Below, one piece after another: positions 1 to 8,544 of a stretch of 63,882 nucleotides of DNA. The notes below the pieces were generated by a model. The model made no database searches. It saw nothing but the letters and a program-made list of their open reading frames with translations, and had not been told where the DNA came from. The DNA is from JAMOBE01 sp039908285. GTDB taxonomy: Bacteria; Pseudomonadota; Alphaproteobacteria; Rhodospirillales; Rhodospirillaceae. The translations under genes and the position numbers were made by a program. Every line of letters begins with the position of its first letter. Within the stretch, counting starts at the first letter, position 1. The stretch spans positions 1 through 63,882 of the forward strand of contig JAMOBE010000010.1 in assembly GCA_039908285.1 (NCBI GenBank), in the 5' to 3' direction.

Positions 1-50
1 GGCTGCCCCACCCCCTCACCCCGGCCCTCTCCCCCTCGAGGGGGAGAGGG
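1..50. repeat. Right half of a dispersed GC-rich palindromic element
   Basis: Positions 25-50 form a perfect 26-bp palindrome with arms CCCTCTCCCCCTC and GAGGGGGAGAGGG. Positions 1-50 match 41968-42018, the right part of the complete copy at 41891-42018. The left part is cut off by the window edge. It lies about 40 bp upstream of folC, so it may act as a transcript hairpin there. Confidence 0.85.
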
Positions 51-90
51 AGTAAGAATTCCGAATACGTTTTCAGCCTCTGAGGCCGCC

Positions 91-1380
91 ATGTCCATCG
101 ACGCCGTGCTGGAGCGTCTGACCACGCTTCACCCGAAGGCCATTGACCTGTCGCTCGACCGGGTGCGGCGGCTGCTGGCCGCCCTCGGCAATCCCGAGGC
201 CGGGCTGCCGCCGACCGTGCACGTGGCCGGTACCAACGGCAAGGGTTCGGTGGTGGCGTACCTGCGGGCGTTTCTCGAGGCCGCGGGCCTGCGGGTCCAC
301 GCCTATACCTCGCCGCACCTGGTGCGCTTCAACGAGCGCATCAGGGTGGCGGGCGAGCTGATCGGCGACGACGCCCTGGTGGCCCTTCTCGAAGAGGTGG
401 AGCGGGTCAACGCCGGCCGGCCCATTACCTTCTTCGAGGTCACCACCTGCGCCGCCTTCCTCGCCTTCGCGCGGACCAGGGCCGACGTGGTGCTGCTGGA
501 GACCGGCCTCGGCGGGCGCCTCGACGCCACCAACGTGCTGAAACGCCCGGCCCTCACCGTGCTGACGCCCATTTCCATGGACCACGAGCAGTACCTGGGC
601 GGGCGGCTCGAGTCCATCGCCGCCGAGAAGGCCCAGATCCTGAAGCCCGGCGTCGGCTGCGTCTCGGCCAAGCAGGAGCGCGCCGTGGCCCGCATCATCG
701 AGTTGCGCTCGCTGGAGGTGGGGGCGCCGGTGTGGCGCGAGGGCGAGGAGTGGTTCATCCGCACCCACCAGGATGACCGCATGGTGTTCGAGGGCCGCTT
801 CGGCAGCCTCAGCCTGCCGCTGCCGGGGCTTTTCGGCACCCACCAGGTCCGCAACGCCGGCCTGGCCATCGCCGCCGTCGAGCGGCTGTCGATGCTGGAG
901 GTGCCGGGCCAGGCCATCGCCGCCGGCCTGACAGCGGTCACCTGGCCCGGGCGCCTGCAACGGCTGCGTCAGGGGCCGCTGGTGGACCTGCTGCCGGGGG
1001 ATGGCTGGGAGCTGTGGCTCGACGGCGGTCACAACCCGGCGGCCGGGGACATGCTGGGCAAGCTCGGGCGCACCTGGAAGGACAAGCCGCTGCACCTGGT
1101 GATCGGCATGCTGGACACCAAGGACGCCAGGGGCTTCATCAAGCCCCTGGTGGCCCGCGTCGATCGCTTTCGTGGGGTGGCCATCGACGGCGCCGCCCAG
1201 ACGCTGACCGCCGAGCAGATCTGCGCCGCCGCCACCGCCGTCGGCTGCCGCGACGTCCGGCCGGTCCCGTCGGTGGCCGAGGCCGTGCGCGACATCGTCG
1301 CCGGCTCCGGCGCCACCGGCCGCATCCTGGTCACCGGCTCGCTGTACCTGGTGGGCGGAGTGCTGCGGGACAACGGGTAG
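91..1380 (+). CDS. folC: Bifunctional folylpolyglutamate synthase / dihydrofolate synthase FolC
   Basis: FolC joins glutamate to dihydropteroate to make dihydrofolate, and extends the glutamate tail of folates, using ATP in the cytoplasm. The 429-residue length fits the family. The Mur-ligase P-loop HVAGTNGKGSV lies near residues 44-54. ETGLGGRLDATNV near residue 137 and the C-terminal ligase motif LWLDGGHNPAA are also family signatures. The ATG at 91 is followed directly by the typical N-terminal helix. It ends 9 bp from the end of the convergent tex gene, so the two share a terminator zone. No folate neighbour is adjacent, although folK lies at 51.0-51.5 kb of the same window. Confidence 0.95.
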   Translation: MSIDAVLERLTTLHPKAIDLSLDRVRRLLAALGNPEAGLPPTVHVAGTNGKGSVVAYLRAFLEAAGLRVHAYTSPHLVRFNERIRVAGELIGDDALVALLEEVERVNAGRPITFFEVTTCAAFLAFARTRADVVLLETGLGGRLDATNVLKRPALTVLTPISMDHEQYLGGRLESIAAEKAQILKPGVGCVSAKQERAVARIIELRSLEVGAPVWREGEEWFIRTHQDDRMVFEGRFGSLSLPLPGLFGTHQVRNAGLAIAAVERLSMLEVPGQAIAAGLTAVTWPGRLQRLRQGPLVDLLPGDGWELWLDGGHNPAAGDMLGKLGRTWKDKPLHLVIGMLDTKDARGFIKPLVARVDRFRGVAIDGAAQTLTAEQICAAATAVGCRDVRPVPSVAEAVRDIVAGSGATGRILVTGSLYLVGGVLRDNG

Positions 1381-1389
1381 AACGGAAGC

Positions 1390-3840
1390 CTACTTCGGCT
1401 TCTTCCTGTTGAGGCTGGCGCGGACGAAGGCTTCGGCCATCGCGCCGCTGCCGGTGAAGGCTCCGTCACCCAGCGGTGACGGCACCGGTGTCCGCGCCGG
1501 TGCCTTCCGAGCCGGAGCGCCTTTCCCCGCCGCCGCTGCCGCTGCGGGCTTCGGCTGCCGGTGCTCGCGCGGCACGGCCTCGCGGGACGGCTTTTGCTCG
1601 CGGGGCGGCTTTTGCTCGCGGGGGGGGCGTGGCTGCTCGCGGGGGCCGGCCTCGCGGGCCTTGGTCGTCGCGTCGTCGTCAAGGCGCATGGTGAGGGAGA
1701 TGCGCCGGCGCTTCAGGTCCACCTCCAGCACTTTGACCCGCACCACGTCGCCGGGCTTGACCACCTCGCGCGGGTCCTTGACGAACTTGTTGGCGAGGGC
1801 CGAGATGTGCACGAGGCCGTCCTGGTGGACACCGATGTCGACGAAGGCACCGAAGTTGGCGACGTTGGTGACGACGCCCTCCAGCGTCATGCCGGGAGTC
1901 AGGTCCTTCAGTTCCTCGACGCCCTCCTTGAAGGTGGCGGTGCGGAACTCGGGCCGGGGGTCGCGGCCGGGCTTCTCCAGTTCCTTCAGGATGTCGGCCA
2001 CCGTCGGCACGCCGAAGTTATCGTCGGTGAAGTCCGCGGGCGACAGGGATCGCAGCACCGAGGTGGCGCCGATCAGCCCCTTCACGTCGCGTCGGGTGGC
2101 CTCCAGGATGCGGACGACCACGGGATAGGCCTCCGGGTGGACGGCGGAGTTGTCGAGGGGATCGTCGCCGCCGACGATGCGCAGGAAGCCCGCCGCCTGC
2201 TCGAAGGCCTTGGGGCCGAGGCGCGGTACGTTCTTCAGGTCGACGCGCCGGCGGAACGGGCCATTGGCGTCGCGATAGGCCACCAGATTTTCGGCCAGGC
2301 TGGGACCCAGGCCCGACACCCGGGCCAGCAGTGGCGGCGACGCGGTGTTGACGTCGACGCCGACGGCGTTCACGCAGTCCTCGACCACCGCGTCCAGGGC
2401 ACGGCTCAGCTTGGCCTCGCCGATGTCGTGCTGGTACTGGCCGACGCCGATGGACTTGGGCTCGATCTTTACCAGCTCGGCCAGCGGATCCTGAAGACGC
2501 CGCCCGATGGACGCCGCCCCCCGCAGGGTCACGTCAACGCCGGGCAGTTCCCGGGAAGCGTACTCCGACGCCGAATACACCGACGCCCCGGCCTCCGACA
2601 CCATCACCCGGGTCAGTCGCAGTTCGGGATGACGGGTGATGAGATCCGTCGCCAGCTTGTCGGTCTCGCGCGACGCGGTGCCGTTGCCGATGGCCACCAG
2701 CTCCGCCTTGTGACGGAGCGCGAGCGCCGCCAGCACGGCGATGGACTCGTCCCAGCGGCGAGCCGGCTCGTGGGGGTAGATGGTGGCGGTCTCCACCAGC
2801 TTGCCGGTCACGTCCACCACCGCCACCTTGACGCCGGTGCGGAATCCCGGATCGAGGGCCAGGGTCGGCCGCGGTCCGGCGGGAGCGGCCAGCAGCAGAT
2901 CCCGCAGGTTGCCGGCGAAGACCTTGATCGCTTCCTCCTCGGCCGACTCGAACAGCCGCGACAGCAGTTCGAGTTCGATGTGCAGGGCGATCTTGACCTT
3001 CCAGGCCCAGCGCGCCGTGTCCACCAGCCAGCGGTCGGCCGGCCGGCCCTGGTCGGCGATGGCGAAGCGGGCGGCCACCCGCTGCTCGCAGACATTGAGG
3101 GCCGGGGGCTCCACCGGCTCGCCCACCACCAGGGTCAGGGCGAGCACATCCTCCTTGCGCCCCCGGAACAGGGCCAGGGCCCGGTGCGAGGGGATGGTGC
3201 GGATGGTCTCGCCATAGTCGAAGTAGTCGGAGAACTTGGCTCCGGCCTCCTGCTTGCCGTCCACCACCCGCGACTCGAGTCGGGCGGTGTCCCAGACGAA
3301 CTCGCGGAGCGTGCCCACCAGTTCGGGGTCCTCGGCGAAGCGCTCCATCAGGATCTGACGGGCGCCCTCCAGAGCGGCCTTGGTATCCGGGACGCCCTTC
3401 TCGGCGTCGACGTAGGCGGCGGCGGCGGTCTCCGGCTCCAGGGTGGGATCGGCGAGCAGGGCGTTGGCCAGAGGCTCCAGTCCCGCCTCGCGGGCGATCA
3501 TGGCCTTGGTGCGCCGCTTCGGCCGGAAGGGCAGGTAGAGATCCTCGAGTCGCGCCTTGGTGTCGGCCGACTCGATGGATACCCGCAGGTCCGGGGTCAG
3601 CTTGCCCTGCTCCTCGATGCTCTTGAGGATGGCGGCGCGCCGCTCCTCCATTTCCCGCAGATAGCGCAGGCGCTCCTCCAGCAGGCGAAGCTGCGCATCG
3701 TCAAGGCCGCCGGTCGCTTCCTTGCGGTATCGAGCGATGAAGGGCACCGTGGCGCCCTCGTCCAGAAGGGCCACGGCGGCGGCCACCTGTGACTCGCGTG
3801 CAGCCAGTTCGCGAGCGATACTTTCGGTGATGCTGTTCAC
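1390..3840 (-). CDS. tex: Tex-family S1 RNA-binding protein (YhgF/Tex)
   Basis: Tex is a cytoplasmic nucleic-acid-binding protein linked to transcription and RNA metabolism. The N-terminus has the family motif GATVPFIARYRKEATGGLDD. A YqgF-like RNase H fold begins at LALDPGFRTGVKVAVVD, helix-hairpin-helix segments follow (SGLGPSLAENLVAYRD), and an S1 domain lies near the end (GVVTNVANFGAFVDIGVHQD). I chose the GTG at 3840, giving 816 residues, because it is preceded by GAGGA at good spacing and starts like known Tex proteins (VNSITESIARELAARE); an in-frame ATG lies at 3852. The last ~90 residues are a basic, repetitive tail with tandem RE-Q-K-P units, longer than in the core family. Confidence 0.95.
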   Translation of the reverse strand: MNSITESIARELAARESQVAAAVALLDEGATVPFIARYRKEATGGLDDAQLRLLEERLRYLREMEERRAAILKSIEEQGKLTPDLRVSIESADTKARLEDLYLPFRPKRRTKAMIAREAGLEPLANALLADPTLEPETAAAAYVDAEKGVPDTKAALEGARQILMERFAEDPELVGTLREFVWDTARLESRVVDGKQEAGAKFSDYFDYGETIRTIPSHRALALFRGRKEDVLALTLVVGEPVEPPALNVCEQRVAARFAIADQGRPADRWLVDTARWAWKVKIALHIELELLSRLFESAEEEAIKVFAGNLRDLLLAAPAGPRPTLALDPGFRTGVKVAVVDVTGKLVETATIYPHEPARRWDESIAVLAALALRHKAELVAIGNGTASRETDKLATDLITRHPELRLTRVMVSEAGASVYSASEYASRELPGVDVTLRGAASIGRRLQDPLAELVKIEPKSIGVGQYQHDIGEAKLSRALDAVVEDCVNAVGVDVNTASPPLLARVSGLGPSLAENLVAYRDANGPFRRRVDLKNVPRLGPKAFEQAAGFLRIVGGDDPLDNSAVHPEAYPVVVRILEATRRDVKGLIGATSVLRSLSPADFTDDNFGVPTVADILKELEKPGRDPRPEFRTATFKEGVEELKDLTPGMTLEGVVTNVANFGAFVDIGVHQDGLVHISALANKFVKDPREVVKPGDVVRVKVLEVDLKRRRISLTMRLDDDATTKAREAGPREQPRPPREQKPPREQKPSREAVPREHRQPKPAAAAAAGKGAPARKAPARTPVPSPLGDGAFTGSGAMAEAFVRASLNRKKPK

Positions 3841-4001
3841 GGCGGTCCTCATCCGGCCAGAAGGTGAGCGAACGGGGATTTGACGGCCTGGCGCGGGAAA
3901 AATCCAGTCCCTTGTCACGAGACATGGATGGATCGTCGCCATATTCTGTAAACGAGGGACACGGTGGACCCGCCGCCGCCGTCCCCAGGGGAGAGTCCGG
4001 C

Positions 4002-4310
4002 ATGACCGAACAGCGTGTTCTCGAAGCCTTGCGCACCGTCATGGATCCCGAGATGGGGATCAACATCGTGGACCTTGGCCTGGTCTACGGAGTCGACGCC
4101 GCGGGTGGCGGCATCCGCATCGACCTGACCATGACCACCGCCGCCTGTCCGCTCGGCTCCTTCCTGGCCGAGAGCGCCGCCGCCGCCGTGCGCGACGCCT
4201 GCCCCGGGGTCGAGTCCGTGACCGTCGACCTGGTGTGGGACCCGCCCTGGACGCCCGAGCGCATGTCCGATGCCGCACGTCACCAGCTTGGGTGGAGCGA
4301 CGAACGGTGA
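4002..4310 (+). CDS. DUF59/MIP18-family Fe-S cluster assembly protein (SufT/PaaD-like)
   Basis: This 102-residue protein is a single DUF59 domain, the fold of SufT, PaaD and MIP18, which help mature Fe-S proteins. Visible features are the N-terminal VLEALRTVMDPEMGINIVDLGLVY and TMTTAACPLGSFL, which carries the conserved Cys. The ATG at 4002 follows AGGGGAGAG at 8 bp, and upstream in-frame codons lack a good ribosome site. Its stop overlaps the GTG start of the next membrane protein (GTGA), so the two are probably translated together. Small DUF59 proteins beside NnrS-like proteins are often found in nitrogen-oxide settings; that link here is inference. Confidence 0.88.
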   Translation: MTEQRVLEALRTVMDPEMGINIVDLGLVYGVDAAGGGIRIDLTMTTAACPLGSFLAESAAAAVRDACPGVESVTVDLVWDPPWTPERMSDAARHQLGWSDER

Positions 4311-5386
4311 GCGGGACCTTTCATCGGCGCCGGGTGCCGGTGCTGGCCCTCGGCTTCGTGTCGCTGGTGGCGGGGCTGGCGGCGGGACTCGGGCGCCTGG
4401 GCTGGGTGACGCCGGAGCCGGTGGGTGGCCTCCTCGCGGTCCACGGGCCGCTGATGGTCTCGGGCTTTCTCGGCGCGGTCATCGGCCTGGAGCGGGCGGT
4501 GGCCCTCCAGGCCCGGCCGGCCTACGTCGCGCCGGTTCTTGCCGGAGCGGGGGGCCTCCTGCTGATCGTCGGCAGCCCGGGCGCCGCCGCCCTCCTCACC
4601 CTGTCCAGTCTCGGCCTGCTGGCGTCCTCGGTCGCCATCGTCGGTCGCCAGCGCGCCCTGTTCACCGTCACCATGGCCGGCGGAGCCGCCTGCTGGGCGG
4701 TGGGAAACCTGCTGTGGACCCTGGGGCGGCCCATTCCCGACGCGGTGCCCTGGTGGATGCTGTTCCTCGTCCTCACCATCGCCGGGGAGAGACTGGACCT
4801 GAGCCGCCTGATGCGGCCGAGTCGACTCGGGCCGCCGCTGTTCATCGCCATCGTCGCCGTGCTGGTGGCGGGAGCCGCCATCTCCGTGTTCGAGACGGCC
4901 CTTGGCGTCGGGATCATGGGCGGCGGCATGGTGGCCCTCGCGCTGTGGTTCGCCCGCTTCGACATCGCCCGGCGCACCGTGCGCATGCCGGGCCTCACCC
5001 GCTATGTCGCCGTCTGCCTGCTGACCGGCTACGTCTGGCTGGCGGTCGGGGGAGCCCTGGCGATGGCCGCGGCCGACGCCCAGGCCGGCCCGCTCTATGA
5101 CGCCACGCTGCACGCGGTCTTTCTCGGCTTCGTCTTCTCGATGATCTTCGGCCATGCGCCGATCATCCTGCCGGCGGTGCTGGGCCTCGGCGTGCCATTC
5201 GGCCCCGGTCTCTACGCGCCGCTGGTGGTGCTGACGGGGTCGCTCGCCGTGCGCATCATCGGCGATCTCGGCGATGCCGACACCCTGCGCCTGTGGGGAG
5301 GCCTCGGGGGTGCCCTGGCCATCGTCCTGTTCATCGGCCTGACCGCCGCCACGGTGCGCCGGGGAAGACGCTCCCGGCGCGGGTAG
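4307..5386 (+). CDS. NnrS-like multi-pass membrane protein
   Basis: This 359-residue protein is almost entirely hydrophobic, with about 11-12 predicted transmembrane helices. The motif ATLHAVFLGFVFSMIFGHAP near residue 270 resembles the conserved HA.F.GF...M.GHA region of NnrS, a haem/copper-associated membrane protein of nitric-oxide-using bacteria. GTG at 4307 overlaps the stop of the DUF59 gene by 4 bp, and that GTG gives a good membrane-protein start (VSGTFHRRRVPVLALGF). It ends only 6 bp from the convergent glycosyltransferase. The metal ligand and substrate are unknown; no nor, nir or nos gene is in the window, so the NnrS label is tentative. Confidence 0.65.
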   Translation: MSGTFHRRRVPVLALGFVSLVAGLAAGLGRLGWVTPEPVGGLLAVHGPLMVSGFLGAVIGLERAVALQARPAYVAPVLAGAGGLLLIVGSPGAAALLTLSSLGLLASSVAIVGRQRALFTVTMAGGAACWAVGNLLWTLGRPIPDAVPWWMLFLVLTIAGERLDLSRLMRPSRLGPPLFIAIVAVLVAGAAISVFETALGVGIMGGGMVALALWFARFDIARRTVRMPGLTRYVAVCLLTGYVWLAVGGALAMAAADAQAGPLYDATLHAVFLGFVFSMIFGHAPIILPAVLGLGVPFGPGLYAPLVVLTGSLAVRIIGDLGDADTLRLWGGLGGALAIVLFIGLTAATVRRGRRSRRG

Positions 5387-5392
5387 GGGACC

Positions 5393-6403
5393 TCAAGTAT
5401 CCGCCATTTCCGGATGTCGCACCGAAGCCCTGACGCCGGAGGGGGCGGGATCGATCCCGATGAGGCTGTCCACCACATAGCGCGGCCGATTGAGCGTGGT
5501 GCGGAAAATGCGGGTGACGTAGAGGCCGACGACTCCCATGGCCAGCATGAGGCTGCTCCACAGGGTCAGCGCGAAGGTGACGGCGGCGCCGGCCCCGGGC
5601 GTCACGCCGAACAGGGCCGCCACGAGCTGACCCATCAGCACCAGGAACGACGGAATGAACACCGCAAGGCCCGCCACCGTCACCAGATAGACCGGCACCG
5701 CCGAAAAGCCGGTGATGCCATAGAACAGGGTCGCGATCGGTCCCTTGTTCACCAGTTTGAAGTGGGTCTCACCCGAGTGCCGCGCCTGCCGGACGTAATG
5801 GATGGGCTCGCGCCGGAACCCGACCCAGGCCACCAGGCCGCGCAGATAGGTGTTGGGCTCGGACAGAGTCAGCAGAATGTCCACCACGCGCCGCGACAAA
5901 AGGCGGAAGTCTCCGGCGTCCAGCGGAATGTGGATCACCGCCAGGCGATCGATGATGCGGTAGGCGATCCCGGTCAGGAACAGCTTCAGCCAGGGCTCGC
6001 CCAGGCGCTGATCCCGTACCGTGTAGACCACGTCGGCTCCGCCCAGCCACTTGTCCACCATCTGGGGAAGCAGCTCGGGCGGGTCCTGGAGATCGGCGTC
6101 GATGGTCACCATGGCGTCGCCGCGGGCATAGGCCATCGCCGCGAACATGGATGGCTCGACACCGAAGCGGCGCGACAGGGTGATGACCTTGACGCGGGGG
6201 TCCGCGGCGGCGTGGCGCGTCAGGATCTCGAGCGAGCGGTCGGTGGAGGCATCGTTGGCGAACAGGATTTCGTAATTGATGCCGGCCCCGGTCAGAACCT
6301 CGGTCAGTCGCTCGATCAGGGCGTCGAGGACGGTCTCCTCATTGCGAAACGACACGCAGACCGAGAGCAGGGCCGTTTCTCTCGTCAGCTTTTCCTGCGG
6401 CAT
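5393..6403 (-). CDS. Family 2 glycosyltransferase with C-terminal membrane anchor (GtrB/DPM1-like)
   Basis: This is a GT-A fold transferase that probably moves a sugar from a nucleotide donor to a polyprenyl phosphate at the inner membrane. The N-terminus has SVCVSFRNEETVLDALIERL, then FANDASTDRSLEIL and the metal-binding TIDADLQDPPELLPQM near residue 100. Two long hydrophobic helices lie near residues 230-310, as in GtrB/ArnC-like enzymes. Length is 336 residues, normal for this group. The start at 6403 is the only convincing one. It is monocistronic; upstream is the AT-rich patch that leads into the magnetosome-type genes on the opposite strand. Confidence 0.88.
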   Translation of the reverse strand: MPQEKLTRETALLSVCVSFRNEETVLDALIERLTEVLTGAGINYEILFANDASTDRSLEILTRHAAADPRVKVITLSRRFGVEPSMFAAMAYARGDAMVTIDADLQDPPELLPQMVDKWLGGADVVYTVRDQRLGEPWLKLFLTGIAYRIIDRLAVIHIPLDAGDFRLLSRRVVDILLTLSEPNTYLRGLVAWVGFRREPIHYVRQARHSGETHFKLVNKGPIATLFYGITGFSAVPVYLVTVAGLAVFIPSFLVLMGQLVAALFGVTPGAGAAVTFALTLWSSLMLAMGVVGLYVTRIFRTTLNRPRYVVDSLIGIDPAPSGVRASVRHPEMADT

Positions 6404-6987
6404 GAGCGGTTCCTCGACGGTCGGGAAAATCCAGTGAACGGACGCACCGCACCGCCATGCGTCCTGGCGGACTGCGTGCCAGGATCAATGACCACCGATG
6501 GCCCGCCCTGTCAAGCTTGACTTTGACACCTGGCAGGGTCTCGCGCTGTCAACCCCTTGATTTTCCTAGCCATGGAGTTGGCATTGGAAAATTTGTAGTG
6601 CCACGGCAATGACGCATTTTAGAAAAAAAGGCTATTTTCTTGACTATTTGAACAATGGCGTGATGCTCGTGCTGTGGAAGGCACAAGATGTTCGTCCATT
6701 CTAACGGTCCAGTCCATGGCTACGATGATGGCGTCGCGGTCGCCGACGTTATGGTGCTTGATACCCCCCCCCCCGAGTCGACGAGTCGGGAATACACTGA
6801 GCCCTGCCCCACTCGAAATTCGATCGCATTTCATGCAAAACTCCCGCATTGCTTGCAAAGCGGGGGGGGGGGTAAAAACAGAACATATATTGAAACAGGT
6901 ACAATTTTTGTGCGTATTGCATTTTTTGGTGCAAATCGGAATATGAAATGGTGTATCGGACTGGCCTAAGTATTGCGACGATAGGAG
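6404..6987. other. Long AT-enriched non-coding region before the Mms6-like gene
   Basis: This 584-bp stretch has no convincing gene; short frames that cross it lack ribosome sites and family features. Its base composition is far lower in GC than the flanks, particularly 6540-6680 and 6875-6960. It holds a perfect 12-bp palindrome, GTCAAGCTTGAC, at 6510-6521. It also holds mirrored C11 and G11 tracts (separate entry). A short inverted repeat TTGCA-N8-TGCAA lies near 6917. The AT-rich 6890-6960 segment is where the promoter of the plus-strand gene at 6988 should lie, but no near-consensus -35/-10 pair stands out. Confidence 0.6.
6762..6874. repeat. Inverted repeat of mirrored C11 and G11 homopolymer tracts
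   Basis: A run of 11 C (6764-6774) and a run of 11 G (6862-6872) are complementary. The match extends to 14 bp, TAC11G at 6762-6775 against CG11TA at 6861-6874. The enclosed loop is 85 bp. Such long C/G runs are slippage-prone and can also form non-B structures. It sits 114-226 bp upstream of the Mms6-like gene. Confidence 0.85.
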
Positions 6988-7764
6988 ATGGCGGTGGTTG
7001 CGGCTCCGACTGTTACGGCGAACAAGGTGATGGTGGATCTGGCCGGTGGCGAGACCCTGCGGATAGTCGGCCCGGCTTCCGTCAAGCTGAAGGGGGTCGA
7101 ACTGGCGACCGCTGCCGGCAAGGGAACTGCTGCGGGAGCAAAAGCGGTGACTGCCGCGGCGACCACCGGAACTGCCGCGGTTGCTACGAACGCCGTGGCT
7201 GCCGATAACGTCGTGACCCTGAAAGCCGCCGCCGGGACCGGCGGCGAAATCGAAGTGGTGGCCGGCAAAGGCGCCGGCGCCAATGGCGTTACGGCCGCCG
7301 GCAAGGCTGTCGAAGTCGAGAACGAGGCCGCCGCGGCCAAGACCGCCAAGACCACGACCACGGCCAAGACCACGACCACGGCCAAGACTGGCGCCGCGAC
7401 CGGAACGAAGGGCGCCGCCGCGGCGAAGGCCGCCGGTGCCGGCAAGGGAGCGATCGCCAAGGGCGCCACCATGGTTGGCAAGACGGCAGGAACCACCGTC
7501 GGCGGCGCGACCGCTGCCAATGTCGTTGCTCCGGCTGGCGCCGCCACGACGGCGGCCGGTGGCGCCAAGGCGATTGCCACCGGTGGCGCGGTGCTGGGCG
7601 GCAAGGGCATGAGCCTTGGACTCGGGCTTGGTCTCGGTGTCTGGGGGCCGGTGATCCTGGGTGTCGCCGGTCTGGCGGCGGCGGGAGCCATCATCGGCTA
7701 CATCCGCAAGCACCGCAACGCCGACCTTCATCCGGATGAGGAACTGCAGGAAGCGATTTCCTGA
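6988..7764 (+). CDS. Mms6/MamD-family magnetosome-type LG-repeat membrane protein
   Basis: The 258-residue protein ends like Mms6: Ala/Gly/Lys-rich body, then GMSLGLGLGLGVWGP near residues 207-221, one transmembrane helix (VILGVAGLAAAGAIIG), a basic stop (YIRKHR), and an acidic tail, DLHPDEELQEAIS. In Mms6 the LG motif and acidic tail bind iron or crystal surfaces and shape magnetite in the magnetosome membrane. It is longer than Mms6 (about 130-160 residues), with an added N-terminal body holding TTTTAKTTTTAK repeats. AGGAG touches the ATG at 6988; the GTG at 6994 has better spacing and may be the true start. The MamD-like gene follows 70 bp later, likely in one operon. Family assignment rests on this motif set. 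Confidence 0.8.
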   Translation: MAVVAAPTVTANKVMVDLAGGETLRIVGPASVKLKGVELATAAGKGTAAGAKAVTAAATTGTAAVATNAVAADNVVTLKAAAGTGGEIEVVAGKGAGANGVTAAGKAVEVENEAAAAKTAKTTTTAKTTTTAKTGAATGTKGAAAAKAAGAGKGAIAKGATMVGKTAGTTVGGATAANVVAPAGAATTAAGGAKAIATGGAVLGGKGMSLGLGLGLGVWGPVILGVAGLAAAGAIIGYIRKHRNADLHPDEELQEAIS

Positions 7765-7834
7765 GAGTCTGCTTGCTGAGACTCTGCAGGATTTCGGAAT
7801 TTTTCTTTTTTGGCCCCTTCGTGGAGACTTATCG

Positions 7835-8524
7835 ATGCTTCCAGAAATGGTGATGATGAAGGTGGAGGGTGCCACTCAGGCGTCACAGCTCCCCTTCCTC
7901 ACGGGAAAGACGTTCACCGTGATCAAGACGACGGCCACGGCGGGGGGTACCGGCAAGTGGCTTTTCCTCCAGCCGGTCGGTGACGCCGCGTCCGCCGCCA
8001 AGGACATCGTCGTTCTCAAGGTCAAGGGCGCCGCCGGACAGACGCCCTGGCTGGTGGGGAAGACCTTCACCGTCGGCAAGGCTCCGCTCGTCGCCGGCGG
8101 CAATGCCGCCAACTACCTCGTCCTGCATCCGGTGACGGGGGCGGTGGGAAAGAGTGCCGTCGGCGTCCTTGGCGCCGCCAAGGGCATGACGGCGGCGCGG
8201 GTGGTCGAGGGAGGCGCCGCGAAGTGCCTCACCCCCACCATGACGACGGTGGCGCTGCAGACGGGCACGGCGACGGCGGGAAAGACCGCCACCGCCGCCA
8301 CCGCCGCCACCGCCGTCACCGTTGCCAAGAGCGCCGCCGGCGCCGGCACGATCTGGACGGGTACGGGGATGAGCCTGGGTCTCGGCCTTGGCCTGGGCGC
8401 CGCCGGACCACTGGTTCTCGGCACGATCATCGCCGCCGCGGGATACGGGATCTACAAGTACCGCAAGAACTCCGCGGCCCTGGCGGCAACGGTCGATGAC
8501 GATCTGAAGGAAGCCCTGGCGTAG
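7835..8524 (+). CDS. MamD-like magnetosome-type LG-repeat membrane protein
   Basis: The 229-residue protein has two N-terminal repeats, MKVEGATQASQLPFLTGKTF near residue 8 and LKVKGAAGQTPWLVGKTFTV near residue 58, each followed by an AGG...YLVL-type segment; this layout recalls MamD (Mms7). A Thr/Ala-rich linker leads to GTIWTGTGMSLGLGLGLG at residues 171-188. The GTIWTG..L/M-GLGLGLG block is shared with Mms6 and MamD. One transmembrane helix, a basic YKYRK and an acidic tail, DDDLKEALA, follow. The ATG at 7835 is preceded by GGAGA at 8 bp; an ATG at 7847 is also possible. Expected location is the magnetosome membrane; expected role is control of crystal growth, by family. Confidence 0.82.
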   Translation: MLPEMVMMKVEGATQASQLPFLTGKTFTVIKTTATAGGTGKWLFLQPVGDAASAAKDIVVLKVKGAAGQTPWLVGKTFTVGKAPLVAGGNAANYLVLHPVTGAVGKSAVGVLGAAKGMTAARVVEGGAAKCLTPTMTTVALQTGTATAGKTATAATAATAVTVAKSAAGAGTIWTGTGMSLGLGLGLGAAGPLVLGTIIAAAGYGIYKYRKNSAALAATVDDDLKEALA

Positions 8525-8544
8525 CCGGACATCATCGTTGAACA

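Noticed and set aside
1561..3792. 743-residue plus-strand frame opposite tex
   Set aside because: Antisense of a well-supported tex gene; composition is typical of a shadow frame.
6510..6521. GTCAAGCTTGAC palindrome as an operator of the glycosyltransferase or Mms6-like gene
   Set aside because: A single 12-bp palindrome without a second copy or clear promoter nearby; kept only as a note in the intergenic entry.
6674..6969. Plus-strand frames of 90-93 residues in the AT-rich patch
   Set aside because: They run through the C11 and G11 tracts, have no ribosome site, and no recognisable features; treated as non-coding.
6619..7875. 418-residue minus-strand frame across the Mms6-like gene
   Set aside because: It is antisense to the LG-repeat protein, and its Gly/Arg-rich sequence is a shadow of Ala/Thr codons; no ribosome site or family motif is seen.
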